A DNA stretch of 17,255 nucleotides from positions 1 to 17,255 of the forward strand of contig CAYJBH010000047.1 of assembly GCA_964368625.1 (NCBI GenBank). The letters are read 5' to 3'. This DNA comes from CAYJBH01 sp964368625 (lineage in GTDB: Bacteria; Bacillota; Clostridia; Oscillospirales; Ruminococcaceae). A program made the position numbers and the translations under genes. Position 1 is the stretch's first letter. Every line of letters begins with the position of its first letter. Positions 6,426 through 15,005 of the stretch are shown in pieces. The notes below the pieces were generated by a model that saw only the letters and a list, made by a program, of their open reading frames with translations, searched no databases and was not told the origin of the DNA.

Positions 6426-9113
6426 CTAATCAATCTTTTTAATATCAAATGTTTTCATCTTCATACCGGTCTCACCAAAAAACAGCTCTATATATGCACT
6501 TTTTGTTGCAAACATATTAAACTCACCGCAAAAATCTTTTTCACAGCCGCCCTTTAATGTGAACATATCGAACAGCATACCGTTGACCTTTAAAGTCATG
6601 GATAGCTGTGCGAGTTGTGGTGCATCGGCAAATAGTTTTGTTTCAAAACGGTATATGCCATTATCGCTAAAACGCAGAGTTAATTTTGTTGTAATGCCTT
6701 TTGTGGTGTTTATCCTGCTTATCGGGAAGGATGCACCTTCTCCCACATTAAATTCCCCCAACTCGTTTGCAATTTCAAACTTGTTTTCCGGGGGAGATAA
6801 CACCTCTATCTCGATGTTATCGTTGCCGTTGAATCTAACCAACGAATTTATAATGTTTACTGCATTTTGAACAAGAAAACCCCTTGTGAGGTTGCCTTTT
6901 TCAAGCTCACGCTCGCTGTTATCATCGTTTGAATTGCTCTCGCTGTCGGAACATACCATGTAGACATCGTTTTGTGCCAATATCATTTCGGCAGTATTTT
7001 TTTTAGACGCCTCACCGCCCTCTTTGTTCATGGTTGCCCACCAGTCGGTCATAACCATGCCGTCGTATCCCCAATCCTCTCGCAGAACTAAGGTGAGAAG
7101 GTCGTGGTTAGATGCCGCCTGCACCCCGTTTATTGGGTTATATGCCGACATAAGACTTTTTGCGCCGCCCTCTCGCACCGCAATCTCAAAACCACGAAGA
7201 TATATTTCCCTCGCCGCCCTTGCGCTTATCACAGAATCGGCGGTGTTGCGACCACTTTCTTGATTATTTGCCATAAAATGTTTTATTGTTCCTGCCACTT
7301 GATGCCGATTCATCGCTTTTAGTTGTGCCGATGCCATCTTTCCTGTTAAAAGTGGGTCTTCAGAGTAATATTCGAAGTTTCGTCCACAGAGTGGGTGGCG
7401 GTGGATATTCATTCCGGGGCCTAGCAGAGCATCAATCTTGTGATACAACATCTCGATCGATAAAAATGAAAAAAGTTCGTCTATCAGTTCGGTGTTATAG
7501 GTAGAGGCAAGAGCTGTGCCGTTTGGCAAACTAAAGGCAAGTGTTCCACAGTCCATCCTTATGCCGGATGGTCCGTCGGCACAACAAACTATTGGCAAAC
7601 CCCGCTCTTTTAACGGGATGCTCACACCTCCATAACACCCGGCAGTGCCGGGGGTCACCTTTGGGGAACACATTCCCTCGCCGCGTGAGAGGTGAATGAG
7701 CTCTATATCGCTCATATCCTCTGCAAGCTGCAAAGCAGTAATCTCACCCAACAAGAGCTGACCGAATTTATAGCCAAAATCGGTTTTTTGAGCCGATTTT
7801 TTTAGCTCAACCTCGGCTTTATTTTTTTCTCGTGTAGGAGTGTTGGTGTAAATCGCTTTATACTCACCATCTTGCGTAGTGGTGGTGAGCCTTTTAAAAG
7901 GAACAGTTGGCATAAGCGCTCTGCTGCAACGCTCAACGATAAGTTCTTTTTCTATTTCAACAATCCCCACCTGCTGTGAGTCCCGAACACTATGACCGAC
8001 AAAGAAAGTATAATTCCCTTTTTCTAAAATAAAGGCCGATAGCTCCTCGTTATAAGAGGTGAAATCCCGATAAGTTGCAGAAATAGTTAACTCCTGCGAT
8101 TCGTTTTGTGCAAGCAGTTTTGTTTTAGCAAACCCAACAAGGGTCATTTTAGGCTTGCCAAGTTTATCATGCGGTGCGTTCACATACAGCTGAACAATCT
8201 TTTTGCCGGAGAATTCACCAATATTTTTTACCGATAAAGTAACCTCAATATCACTGTCCCTATGATTTAGCCGGAATTTATCAAAACAAAAATTGGTATA
8301 CGACAGGCCATGGCCAAACGGATATAAAACCCTATCCTGAGCAAAGGTTTCGAAATAGCGGTAGCCAACATAAATATCTTCATCATATATTATTTGGTAG
8401 AGGTCGCCAAAATTTTTCGGGTAGTCGTCGAGACTTTTTGCTATGGTATCGGGAAGACAGCCGCAGGCGCATACCTCTCCACACAGCACGTCGGCATAAC
8501 CGTTTCCGCTCTCCACCCCTCCGTGCCAGGCATAAACTATCGCACCTGGGGCGCAGCTTTCGATAAAATCCATATCCATAATACCGCCAACATTAAGCAG
8601 AACCACCACACGTTTAAAACTGTTGCATATGAGCGTGAGGTTGCTTTTTTCGGTTTCGCTGAGATAATAACTGCCATCCTGTGCAAGAACGTCTTTATCT
8701 TCGCCGGCGCTTCTTGCAAGCACAAACACCGCAAGGTGGCATCGTTCGGCACTTTTCTTTACAATAGATTCCGAAAGTAGTGGCTCTTTTTGTGAAAATG
8801 GTTCCTGTGCCCAACCTTTACCTTTATCAAAAGGGTTGTTATCAATGAAATCAGAATATAATTTATACACTTCACAGTCGATATCGCGCTGGCTTTTTAA
8901 ACCCTCAGCGATTGTAACAAGATATGGAATATTTACCATTCCGCCACTGCCTGTTCCGCAATAGTATGTGTCTATCTGTCCACGACCGAAAAGGGCAACT
9001 TTTTCGCCCTTTTTTATGGGGAGCGTTTTATTTTCGTTTTTAAGCAGAACAACGCTCTCTGCCACGGCCTCACGAATTTTTTTTGCGTAATTATCAAAGT
9101 TTAAGCTATACAT
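6426..9113 (-). CDS. GH3 beta-glucosidase-like enzyme with permuted domain order
   Basis: This is a probable exo-acting glycoside hydrolase releasing glucose from the non-reducing end of beta-linked oligosaccharides in the cytoplasm (895 aa, no signal peptide). Domains run in the inverted order known from Ruminococcus albus-type GH3 enzymes: alpha/beta sandwich first (about 1-270, opening with AESVVLLKNENKTLP), a fibronectin-III-like domain (about 288-390), then the TIM barrel (about 450-735), then a beta-rich tail. The candidate nucleophile is D690 in GMVMTDWW. Substrate-binding landmarks are ADGPSG (512-517), GRNFEYYSEDP (577-587) and KHF (611-613). E138 in SAGED is a candidate acid/base, by analogy with the SGEG motif of Thermotoga Bgl3B. 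I chose the ATG at 9113, not the GTG at 9140: AAGGAT sits 4 nt before it, and the upstream start would overlap the ATPase gene by 19 nt. The TAA stop of that gene is part of the TAAGGAT SD. Confidence 0.9.
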   Translation of the reverse strand: MYSLNFDNYAKKIREAVAESVVLLKNENKTLPIKKGEKVALFGRGQIDTYYCGTGSGGMVNIPYLVTIAEGLKSQRDIDCEVYKLYSDFIDNNPFDKGKGWAQEPFSQKEPLLSESIVKKSAERCHLAVFVLARSAGEDKDVLAQDGSYYLSETEKSNLTLICNSFKRVVVLLNVGGIMDMDFIESCAPGAIVYAWHGGVESGNGYADVLCGEVCACGCLPDTIAKSLDDYPKNFGDLYQIIYDEDIYVGYRYFETFAQDRVLYPFGHGLSYTNFCFDKFRLNHRDSDIEVTLSVKNIGEFSGKKIVQLYVNAPHDKLGKPKMTLVGFAKTKLLAQNESQELTISATYRDFTSYNEELSAFILEKGNYTFFVGHSVRDSQQVGIVEIEKELIVERCSRALMPTVPFKRLTTTTQDGEYKAIYTNTPTREKNKAEVELKKSAQKTDFGYKFGQLLLGEITALQLAEDMSDIELIHLSRGEGMCSPKVTPGTAGCYGGVSIPLKERGLPIVCCADGPSGIRMDCGTLAFSLPNGTALASTYNTELIDELFSFLSIEMLYHKIDALLGPGMNIHRHPLCGRNFEYYSEDPLLTGKMASAQLKAMNRHQVAGTIKHFMANNQESGRNTADSVISARAAREIYLRGFEIAVREGGAKSLMSAYNPINGVQAASNHDLLTLVLREDWGYDGMVMTDWWATMNKEGGEASKKNTAEMILAQNDVYMVCSDSESNSNDDNSERELEKGNLTRGFLVQNAVNIINSLVRFNGNDNIEIEVLSPPENKFEIANELGEFNVGEGASFPISRINTTKGITTKLTLRFSDNGIYRFETKLFADAPQLAQLSMTLKVNGMLFDMFTLKGGCEKDFCGEFNMFATKSAYIELFFGETGMKMKTFDIKKID

Positions 9114-9121
9114 TTTTATCC

Positions 9122-10108
9122 TTATTGTGGGTTGTGGCACCTTATAAACTGATTTTCACCAACCTTAGTTTCGTTTGGCATCTCGGTTTTACATTTTTCG
9201 CTCGCATAGAGACAGCGATTTTTAAAGGGGCAGCCGGTGCTGTCTGGTGTCCACATAGAAATTTCGGTCTCCTCGGCAGATTTTACCGGCAAGATTACCT
9301 CGCCGTCTCGCTCTGGGTCGGGTGCTGCTGCAACAAGCAACTGTGTATATGGATGTTTCGGGTTAATGATAACCTCGTTAACTTCACCATGTTCCACAAT
9401 ATGCCCGGCATAGAGCACTATTATTCTATCGGCAAAATATCGTGCTGTTGCTATATCATGAGTTATGTAGATGAACGACTTGTTGTGTTTTATCTTTAAA
9501 TCGTTCATCAGATTTAAAACACCAAGTCGAATTGATACGTCCAGCATAGAGGTTGGCTCGTCTGCAAAAATAACCTCTGCACCCGCCGCCAAAACCCTCG
9601 CGATATATGCACGCTGTTTCTGCCCACCCGAAAGTTGATGAGGGAATTTTTTCCCTTGTTCCTCTGGCGGGGTTAGCCCAACAAGCTCTAGTGCGGAATC
9701 CATGCGAGCTTTCATAACATCCTGCGAACCTTTGTGATAAAGCTTCACAGGGCGTTCCAGATGATAATATATACTGTGCAATGGGTTGAGCGCCGAAAAC
9801 GGGTCTTGAAATATCATCTGCGCTTTTTGACGATAGTTTTTAAGTTTTGATCCTTTTAACGAATGAACATCATCGCCATCGTAAAACATTTTACCTGATG
9901 ACGGTTTATGAAATCGCATTGCAATGCGACAAACAGTGGATTTTCCACATCCAGACTCCCCCACAACGGCGAGCGACTCACCTTGATACAGCTCAAAGCT
10001 TACGTTGTTTAAGGCGCGCAGGGTTTGGGATTTAGAAAAGAAATTTTTACCGCTGACATTAAAATCCATCGTCAGGTTTTCAGCCTTGAATATAACTTTT
10101 TTATCCAT
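9122..10108 (-). CDS. Opp/Dpp-type ABC transporter ATPase (OppF-like)
   Basis: This is the second ATPase of the operon's importer; with the OppD-like protein it should form the heterodimeric motor under the two permeases. Motifs: Walker A GESGCGKST (50-58), Q-loop Q101 in FQDPFSALNP, signature LSGGQ (159-163), Walker B VIFADEPT (D183, E184) and H217 in ITHDI. The C-terminal extension of the oligopeptide/dipeptide family is present, with four cysteines (C293, C299, C306, C324) in the CPFKNRC pattern. The start is set by the ATGGATAA overlap (8 nt) with the OppD-like gene and the SD AAAGGAA. The neighbouring glycosidase genes argue for oligosaccharide rather than peptide import, as known for some Opp-family systems of Thermotoga; that is inference. 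No gene symbol is given because the substrate is uncertain. Confidence 0.92.
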   Translation of the reverse strand: MDKKVIFKAENLTMDFNVSGKNFFSKSQTLRALNNVSFELYQGESLAVVGESGCGKSTVCRIAMRFHKPSSGKMFYDGDDVHSLKGSKLKNYRQKAQMIFQDPFSALNPLHSIYYHLERPVKLYHKGSQDVMKARMDSALELVGLTPPEEQGKKFPHQLSGGQKQRAYIARVLAAGAEVIFADEPTSMLDVSIRLGVLNLMNDLKIKHNKSFIYITHDIATARYFADRIIVLYAGHIVEHGEVNEVIINPKHPYTQLLVAAAPDPERDGEVILPVKSAEETEISMWTPDSTGCPFKNRCLYASEKCKTEMPNETKVGENQFIRCHNPQ

Positions 10109-11084
10109 TTGCGTTCCTTTCGGTTACGAGCGGTTTGTGGCAGTAGAAAAAGTTTTCGTCTTGTTGTGTGCGGGTAGGTTCTTTGGTTGCACATTCATCA
10201 CATCGATTAAAGCATCTCGCCTCAAAACGGCAGCCGTTTGGTATGTTTTTAAGATCGAGCGGAGAACCTGCTATTCCCTCCATATACTCTATTTCGCCTT
10301 TTAGCGATGGAAAAGAGTTTTTTAGTCCGAAGGTATAGGGATGACTCGGGCTGTATAGAATTTTTGAAGTGTTTGCTTTTTCAACAATTTTTCCGGCATA
10401 CATGATGGCAACACTCTCACAAAACTCCATCATTAGGCTGATATCATGGGTGATAAATAATATCGAAAAACCAAATTTTGCTTTCAGTTCATAAATTCGC
10501 TTCAAAATGTCGCGCTGAACAACGGTGTCGAGTGCTGTTGTGGGTTCGTCTAATATAAGCAGTTTAGGATTTAGCGCAAGCGCCATGGCGATAACGGCAC
10601 GTTGTCTCATACCACCCGAGAATTGATGCGGATAGTCTTTGAGGCGTTCTTCCGGAATGCCTACCAGCGACAGGAGTTCGGTTGACCTTTTGCGTGCCTC
10701 TGCTTTGTTGTTTGTTATGCCGTGATATTTAAATATTTCAAAAAATTGTTTTTCCATAGTAGCAACAGGGTTTAGGCAGTTCATCGCCGATTGGAAAACC
10801 ATTGCGGTATCTTTCCATCTAAAATCCTGCAACTTTTTGTCGTTATACTTTAAAATATCGTTGCCCATAAAGCATATCTCTCCGCCCGATATAATCGCCG
10901 GTGGGCGGTGTAACCTCATTAAAGAATAAGCGATGGTGGATTTTCCGCAACCTGATTCACCGGCAAGCCCCAGGCTTTGCCCTTCGCCTATCTCAAAGCT
11001 CACGTTATCTACTGCTCGAACAAAGGAGCCATCACCGGTAACATAGTCAACACAAAGATTTTTTACCTCAATTACATTTTTCAT
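10101..11084 (-). CDS. Opp/Dpp-type ABC transporter ATPase (OppD-like)
   Basis: This is the first ATPase of the importer. Motifs: Walker A GESGCGKST (42-50), Q98 in VFQSAMNCLNP, signature FSGGM (155-159), Walker B LLILDEPT (D179, E180) and H213 in ITHDI. The family's C-terminal regulatory extension carries a Cys cluster (C285, C291, C295, C298, C315); in homologues such cysteines have been linked to an iron-sulfur or metal site, not demonstrated here. The Q-loop residue following VFQ is Ser, and the signature begins FSGGM rather than LSGGQ, both common in the D-type subunit. The gene overlaps the upstream permease by ATGA (11081-11084) with a GGGGGAT SD, and the downstream ATPase by 8 nt, so the four transport genes should be made in fixed ratio. 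Confidence 0.92.
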   Translation of the reverse strand: MKNVIEVKNLCVDYVTGDGSFVRAVDNVSFEIGEGQSLGLAGESGCGKSTIAYSLMRLHRPPAIISGGEICFMGNDILKYNDKKLQDFRWKDTAMVFQSAMNCLNPVATMEKQFFEIFKYHGITNNKAEARKRSTELLSLVGIPEERLKDYPHQFSGGMRQRAVIAMALALNPKLLILDEPTTALDTVVQRDILKRIYELKAKFGFSILFITHDISLMMEFCESVAIMYAGKIVEKANTSKILYSPSHPYTFGLKNSFPSLKGEIEYMEGIAGSPLDLKNIPNGCRFEARCFNRCDECATKEPTRTQQDENFFYCHKPLVTERNANG

Positions 11085-11995
11085 CGTGCATCCCCCACGT
11101 TTTCGATTCTTTTCATCTCGGCTTTTCTTGCTTTATAGTAGCTTTTCATAATACGTTGTGCCTTAAGTTTGGGGTTAGATATCTCGTCTATTGCAAAGTT
11201 TATCAATGTGAGCCCCATGCCAATCATCACAAGACCACCGATAGCTCCTGTTACCTCGAAGAAATATCCGCTACGAAATGCGCCGGAATTTTGCGCATTA
11301 TAAAGAATTGTTCCCCATGTAACGCTGAGCGGGTCGCCAAAACCAATAAATTCAAGCGTCGCATGCGCCATGATGGAATAGATAAGCGTGCCAACGAATG
11401 CCGAAGAAATAATGGAGAGCATGTTTGGCATAATTTCAAAGAACAGTATGCGAAATTTATTTTCCCCAAGCGTCTCGGCACTGCGCACAAAATCTCGGTT
11501 TCTAATACTCATTGTCTGTGCTCGCAACACCCTAGAGTTCCACGGCCAGGAGGTAAAGCCGATAATAAGGCTGATAAGCAGTGGAGAAACTCCGTCCATC
11601 ATGGAGGCGATTATCAAGAGTAACACTATAGTTGGGATAACCATCATAATATTTGTGATGGTGCTAACAACACTGTCGTAGATGCCTCCGATATATCCGG
11701 AGCTGATACCTACTATCATGCCGAGCAATGTTGTGATTGTTGCGGCGAGTAGACCCACGATAATGGATTGCCGGCCGCCGTAAAGGCTCTGTGCAAACAC
11801 ATCACGCCCAAGGTTGGTTGTGCCAAGAATATGCTCTGAAGATGGCGGTGTGTGGTACATCCCCTCATAACGAAATAAGGGGTCGTGCGTAGTGAAGAGT
11901 GGTGCGAGCATGGTTAGAGTCAACACTATACCGAGCAGAATAATCCCGGCTGTAAATTTCGGGCTGCTCTTTAAAAAACGTATTACCTTCGACAT
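11081..11995 (-). CDS. Opp/Dpp-type ABC transporter permease (OppC-like)
   Basis: This is an inner-membrane permease subunit of 304 aa with about six helices: an N-terminal OppC_N-type helix (15-35) ending in APLFTTHDP, then the binding-protein-dependent transport domain from about 75 to 272. GTTNLGRDVFAQSLYGGR (58-75) is the characteristic segment before the core. The EAA cytoplasmic coupling loop is AETLGENKFRILFFEIMPN (173-191), which contacts the ATPases. A basic C-terminal tail follows (about 277-304). The start ATG has SD AAAGGAAC 6 nt upstream and follows the OppB-like gene by 26 nt. No departures from the family are visible. Confidence 0.92.
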   Translation of the reverse strand: MSKVIRFLKSSPKFTAGIILLGIVLTLTMLAPLFTTHDPLFRYEGMYHTPPSSEHILGTTNLGRDVFAQSLYGGRQSIIVGLLAATITTLLGMIVGISSGYIGGIYDSVVSTITNIMMVIPTIVLLLIIASMMDGVSPLLISLIIGFTSWPWNSRVLRAQTMSIRNRDFVRSAETLGENKFRILFFEIMPNMLSIISSAFVGTLIYSIMAHATLEFIGFGDPLSVTWGTILYNAQNSGAFRSGYFFEVTGAIGGLVMIGMGLTLINFAIDEISNPKLKAQRIMKSYYKARKAEMKRIENVGDAR

Positions 11996-12021
11996 ATTGA
12001 TGTTCCTTTCCGCTATATAGC

Positions 12022-13014
12022 TTAGTTTTTAGACTGTCGTCTGGTGCGTGGATCGAAAAAGAGGATTGCAATATCTGCAAGCAGATTTGCAGACAACATC
12101 AATATTGTAGTCATAAGCAGTATTCCCTGCATAAGCGGATAGTCACGGTTAGAGATGGCGGCAACCATGATGCTTCCGAGCCCGGGATAGTTGAATATCT
12201 GCTCGATAATAAGCGAACCACCAAGCAAAAAACCAACCTGCATTGCAAGCGAAGTGATAACAGGGAGAAGTGAGTTTCTTGCGGCATAAGAGAACATTAT
12301 TTTGTTGTCGGGCAGGCCCTTTGCAATACCCATCACAATGTAATCGTCGCCAAGCTGATTTATCATATTCGCCCTCATGCCCATAATGCCGCCGAGTCCT
12401 GATATAACAACGCAGGTAACCGGAACAAAGGCGTGGTGAAGAACGTCGAGTATATACTCAAAAGAATTGTTAGGTATAAAAAGCGGTGTTACAGCATAAC
12501 CGAGGGGGAAAAGTCCGGTGTAACATAGTGCAAACAGCAAAACTATAGCAGTTACAACCGACGGGATATTTGCCAAAAACTGGCCACCCACCGTTAGTGC
12601 GGTATCCAGCTTGCTACCTCTTCGCCACGCAACGAGAATGCCGAGCGCATTGTTTATCACAAACCCAACAATAAGCGCTAGTCCCATTAAAAACACCGTC
12701 CAACCAAGGGCACGAGATATGGCATCGGTAACCAACTGCGGATAGTAGAAAAAGGATGTGCCCCAATCGCCTGTGATAATGTTTCCGAGATATTTAAAAT
12801 AGGTTATTATTAGCGGTTCATCAGAGTTAAAACCAAACATTTCTTCCACCGAGGCAATAACCGCAGGGTCGATCTTCGACCCGCTACGAGCGAGCTCGGA
12901 GAGAAACATCTGCACCGGATTACCCGGCATAAGCCGCGGCAGAAAAAAGTTCAGCGTAACAGCACCGAAAAAAGCCACAACATAAAACCCAAGTCTTTTT
13001 AGTATGTATTTCAT
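12022..13014 (-). CDS. Opp/Dpp-type ABC transporter permease (OppB-like)
   Basis: This is the partner permease of 330 aa. It begins with the family's first helix (about 6-27) followed by PRLMPGNPV, has a periplasm-side insert with GDWGTSFFY, and carries four to five further helices (about 104-130, 145-170, 195-215, 247-272, 295-319). The EAA loop is around GIAKGLPDNKIMFSYAARNS (229-248). It ends with the usual ILFFDPRTR signature (317-325). SD GAGAGGAC lies about 11 nt before the ATG. It is separated from the binding-protein gene by 90 nt holding a long hairpin, which probably lets the binding protein be made in excess. Confidence 0.92.
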   Translation of the reverse strand: MKYILKRLGFYVVAFFGAVTLNFFLPRLMPGNPVQMFLSELARSGSKIDPAVIASVEEMFGFNSDEPLIITYFKYLGNIITGDWGTSFFYYPQLVTDAISRALGWTVFLMGLALIVGFVINNALGILVAWRRGSKLDTALTVGGQFLANIPSVVTAIVLLFALCYTGLFPLGYAVTPLFIPNNSFEYILDVLHHAFVPVTCVVISGLGGIMGMRANMINQLGDDYIVMGIAKGLPDNKIMFSYAARNSLLPVITSLAMQVGFLLGGSLIIEQIFNYPGLGSIMVAAISNRDYPLMQGILLMTTILMLSANLLADIAILFFDPRTRRQSKN

Positions 13015-13044
13015 AATCGAAACAGTCCTCTCTTATGAGTAAAT

Positions 13045-13090
13045 CCCCACCACCCTGTGATATAAATTTAGATATACAAGGTAGTGGGGG
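13045..13090 (-). terminator. Long hairpin between binding-protein and permease genes (attenuator or mRNA stabiliser)
   Basis: CCCCACCACCCTGTGATAT (13045-13063) pairs almost fully with ATATACAAGGTAGTGGGGG (13072-13090), with a few G-U pairs and one bulge and a short AT loop. No run of T follows on the minus strand, so partial termination or protection of the upstream mRNA end is more likely than full termination. Such hairpins are common after binding-protein genes of ABC importers. Confidence 0.6.
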
Positions 13091-13104
13091 GTTACATGCA
13101 ATTA

Positions 13105-14838
13105 TTATGCCACAGGCTCTAACTCTAAAAGTCTTAGTATTTTAGAGTCGTGCATGGTGAGTGCTGGGTAGCCTGTTTCGTTAGAAGTTGACCAACCTGT
13201 AAATCTTGCATCGCTGTAAACAAACCAGTTGCCGTTATAGAAAAGTGGGATATTAACAACGTTTTCAGCAAAATGCTGTTCTACCTGGCTTGTGATAGCT
13301 AAAACTTCTTCGTCGGTTGCTGCGGTAGGAAGTTGATTGATAAGGTCTGTCATCTCGTCGTTGACGTAGTTTGTTTGGCAGATAGACCACCATGTATCGG
13401 TTTTTACTCTAGACTGGTCGCCGATGGTGTCGAAGTAGAAGCGATATATGTCGCCAGCTTGACCGTTTGCGGTGTAGAGCATATCAAAGTCGCCGTTTGC
13501 CCAGTGCTGTGTGATGAGCGATAGGTCTTTTGCCTGTGCTGTGGCGTTTACGCCGATTGCTTGCATGCCTTCAGCCGCAATTGCTGCACCGTCGTTCCAG
13601 TCTGTCCAGCCGGCAGGAGAAAGAATTTCAAATGCTATCTCTTTGCCTGATGGAGTTTCCACATATCCGTCGCCGTTTGTATCAACAAAACCGGCTTCTT
13701 CAAGAAGTGCCTTTGCTGCATCAATGTCATACATGGTGTATTCTGCGGTGGTTGCCTGTGCCTCATCGTCGGCATACTGCATTAGCTGTGGGGGAAGTCC
13801 GGTGTTGGGAGGGATGGTGTCTTCAAGATAGCCGAATGCGGCGGAGGCACTGATTCCGTTACGGTCTACCGCCATGGATATTGCCTTTTTAAATTCAACA
13901 TTGTTGAATGCCTCAAGGTTGCCCTCGTTCGGTGTCATGTAGTTCATAGAAAGACGCACACCGTCGTTAGTGCCGTACCAGTATTTTTTGTTTGCATCGC
14001 CCTGAACGTATGTTTCTTCGATGTTTGGAATCATGATGTGTGCCCAGTCTACAGAGCCTGTTTGAAGAAGAGTTAAAGCGGCATCGTTAGAGTTAAATTG
14101 TGGTGCACGTAGTTCATCCACTGCAAGATCATCACCCATCCAGTAGTTAGGGTTGCGCTCTAAAACAATCATTTCCGGTGCAAAGGATTTCACCGTGCTA
14201 AATGCTCCCGTAACAACCGGGGCGTCAACGTCGTAGATATGGTTAGCCGGATCGTCGATCTCGCTCCAAATATGCTCCGGAATCATCCATTTCATGGCAA
14301 AAACTGTTCTTCTGTGGAAACGGTTTTCTTCCTTCATAACGATGTCGACAGTATAGTCGTCCACTATTGTTACGCTCTCAATTTTGCCGCTTTCTCCCCA
14401 GTCGCCGTTGCGGTCGATTTCCGGCTTATCCTGCGAGTATGTGAAAGAAAATGCAACGTCCTCGGCGTTGAAATCCTCGCCGTCGCTCCATTTAATGCCT
14501 TCACGAACCTTAACGGTTAGCGTCTTGTTGTCCTCGTGAGAGATTATATCCTCGGCAAGCCACATGGTTTCCTCGGTGCTTTTATAGTTATCAAAGATAA
14601 TAAGCGGTTCATACATAAAACCCTGAACAAATTGATATGCACCCTGGGTTAGCGGGCTGAAGTTTTTTGTCCATCCTTCGTTTTGATCGAAAAGCACGGT
14701 GAGTGCCGTTGCTTCGTCGGAGGTAGTATCGCCTCCCTGTGTGCCTGAGTCTGCCGGTGAACAGGCTGCCAGCGAAGATATCAGCAAAAGTGCGCTGAAA
14801 ATCAGTGCTGTTGATCTTTTCCAAAAAGATTTTTTCAT
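13105..14838 (-). CDS. Lipoprotein solute-binding protein, SBP_bac_5 (Opp/Dpp) type
   Basis: This extracellular membrane-anchored receptor would capture the substrate and deliver it to the OppB/OppC-like permeases. The 577-aa product has a lipoprotein signal (KK at 2-3, hydrophobic core 11-23, lipobox LAAC with Cys26) and an acidic Ser/Gly/Asp linker to about 44. The SBP_bac_5 fold follows: MYEPLI (75-80), the signature WSDGEDFNAEDVAFSF (117-132), LERNPNYWMG (226-235) and FKKAISMAVDR (316-326). DTNGDGYVE (386-394) is a calcium-loop-like segment common in this family. The binding site cannot be assigned, but numerous tryptophans in the C-terminal lobe (W411, W414, W446, W483, W484, W538, W549) would suit sugar stacking; this is inference. 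SD AGGAGA lies 7 nt before the ATG. It is 167 nt downstream of the LacI gene. Confidence 0.92.
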   Translation of the reverse strand: MKKSFWKRSTALIFSALLLISSLAACSPADSGTQGGDTTSDEATALTVLFDQNEGWTKNFSPLTQGAYQFVQGFMYEPLIIFDNYKSTEETMWLAEDIISHEDNKTLTVKVREGIKWSDGEDFNAEDVAFSFTYSQDKPEIDRNGDWGESGKIESVTIVDDYTVDIVMKEENRFHRRTVFAMKWMIPEHIWSEIDDPANHIYDVDAPVVTGAFSTVKSFAPEMIVLERNPNYWMGDDLAVDELRAPQFNSNDAALTLLQTGSVDWAHIMIPNIEETYVQGDANKKYWYGTNDGVRLSMNYMTPNEGNLEAFNNVEFKKAISMAVDRNGISASAAFGYLEDTIPPNTGLPPQLMQYADDEAQATTAEYTMYDIDAAKALLEEAGFVDTNGDGYVETPSGKEIAFEILSPAGWTDWNDGAAIAAEGMQAIGVNATAQAKDLSLITQHWANGDFDMLYTANGQAGDIYRFYFDTIGDQSRVKTDTWWSICQTNYVNDEMTDLINQLPTAATDEEVLAITSQVEQHFAENVVNIPLFYNGNWFVYSDARFTGWSTSNETGYPALTMHDSKILRLLELEPVA

Positions 14839-14856
14839 CGTTCTTCTCCTCTGTTT

Positions 14857-14877
14857 TTTAAGTTAAATGACTATATA
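14857..14877 (-). promoter_or_regulatory. Possible -10 box and operator-like element before the binding-protein gene
   Basis: TATATAGT (minus strand, 14877-14870) could be a -10 box but has no recognisable -35. TTTAAGTTAAA (14857-14867), just downstream and before the SD, resembles the TTTAACGTTAAA operators upstream of the LacI gene with the central C deleted. The remaining bases of the 167-nt gap show no strong terminator, so read-through from the LacI promoters is also possible. Confidence 0.3.
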
Positions 14878-15005
14878 AGACCGAGCTTTATTACACCTGT
14901 ACCAAAGGCACGGTTATATAACAAAAATAATGATAAGCTTAACTGCCGTGTGTGGTTTCTGCCTTGCGTAGGTCTACTTGATGCAGAATTTAATCGATGT
15001 AGATT

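Noticed and set aside
8394..8780. 128-aa plus-strand open frame inside the GH3 gene
   Set aside because: Antisense to the conserved GH3 alpha/beta domain; composition looks like a shadow frame, with no family resemblance.
9114..9140. GTG at 9140 as start of the GH3 gene
   Set aside because: It would overlap the upstream ATPase gene by 19 nt without a good SD, while the ATG at 9113 has AAGGAT at proper spacing.
9083..9499. 138-aa plus-strand frame over the ATPase-GH3 junction
   Set aside because: It is antisense to two well-supported genes and has no recognisable domain.
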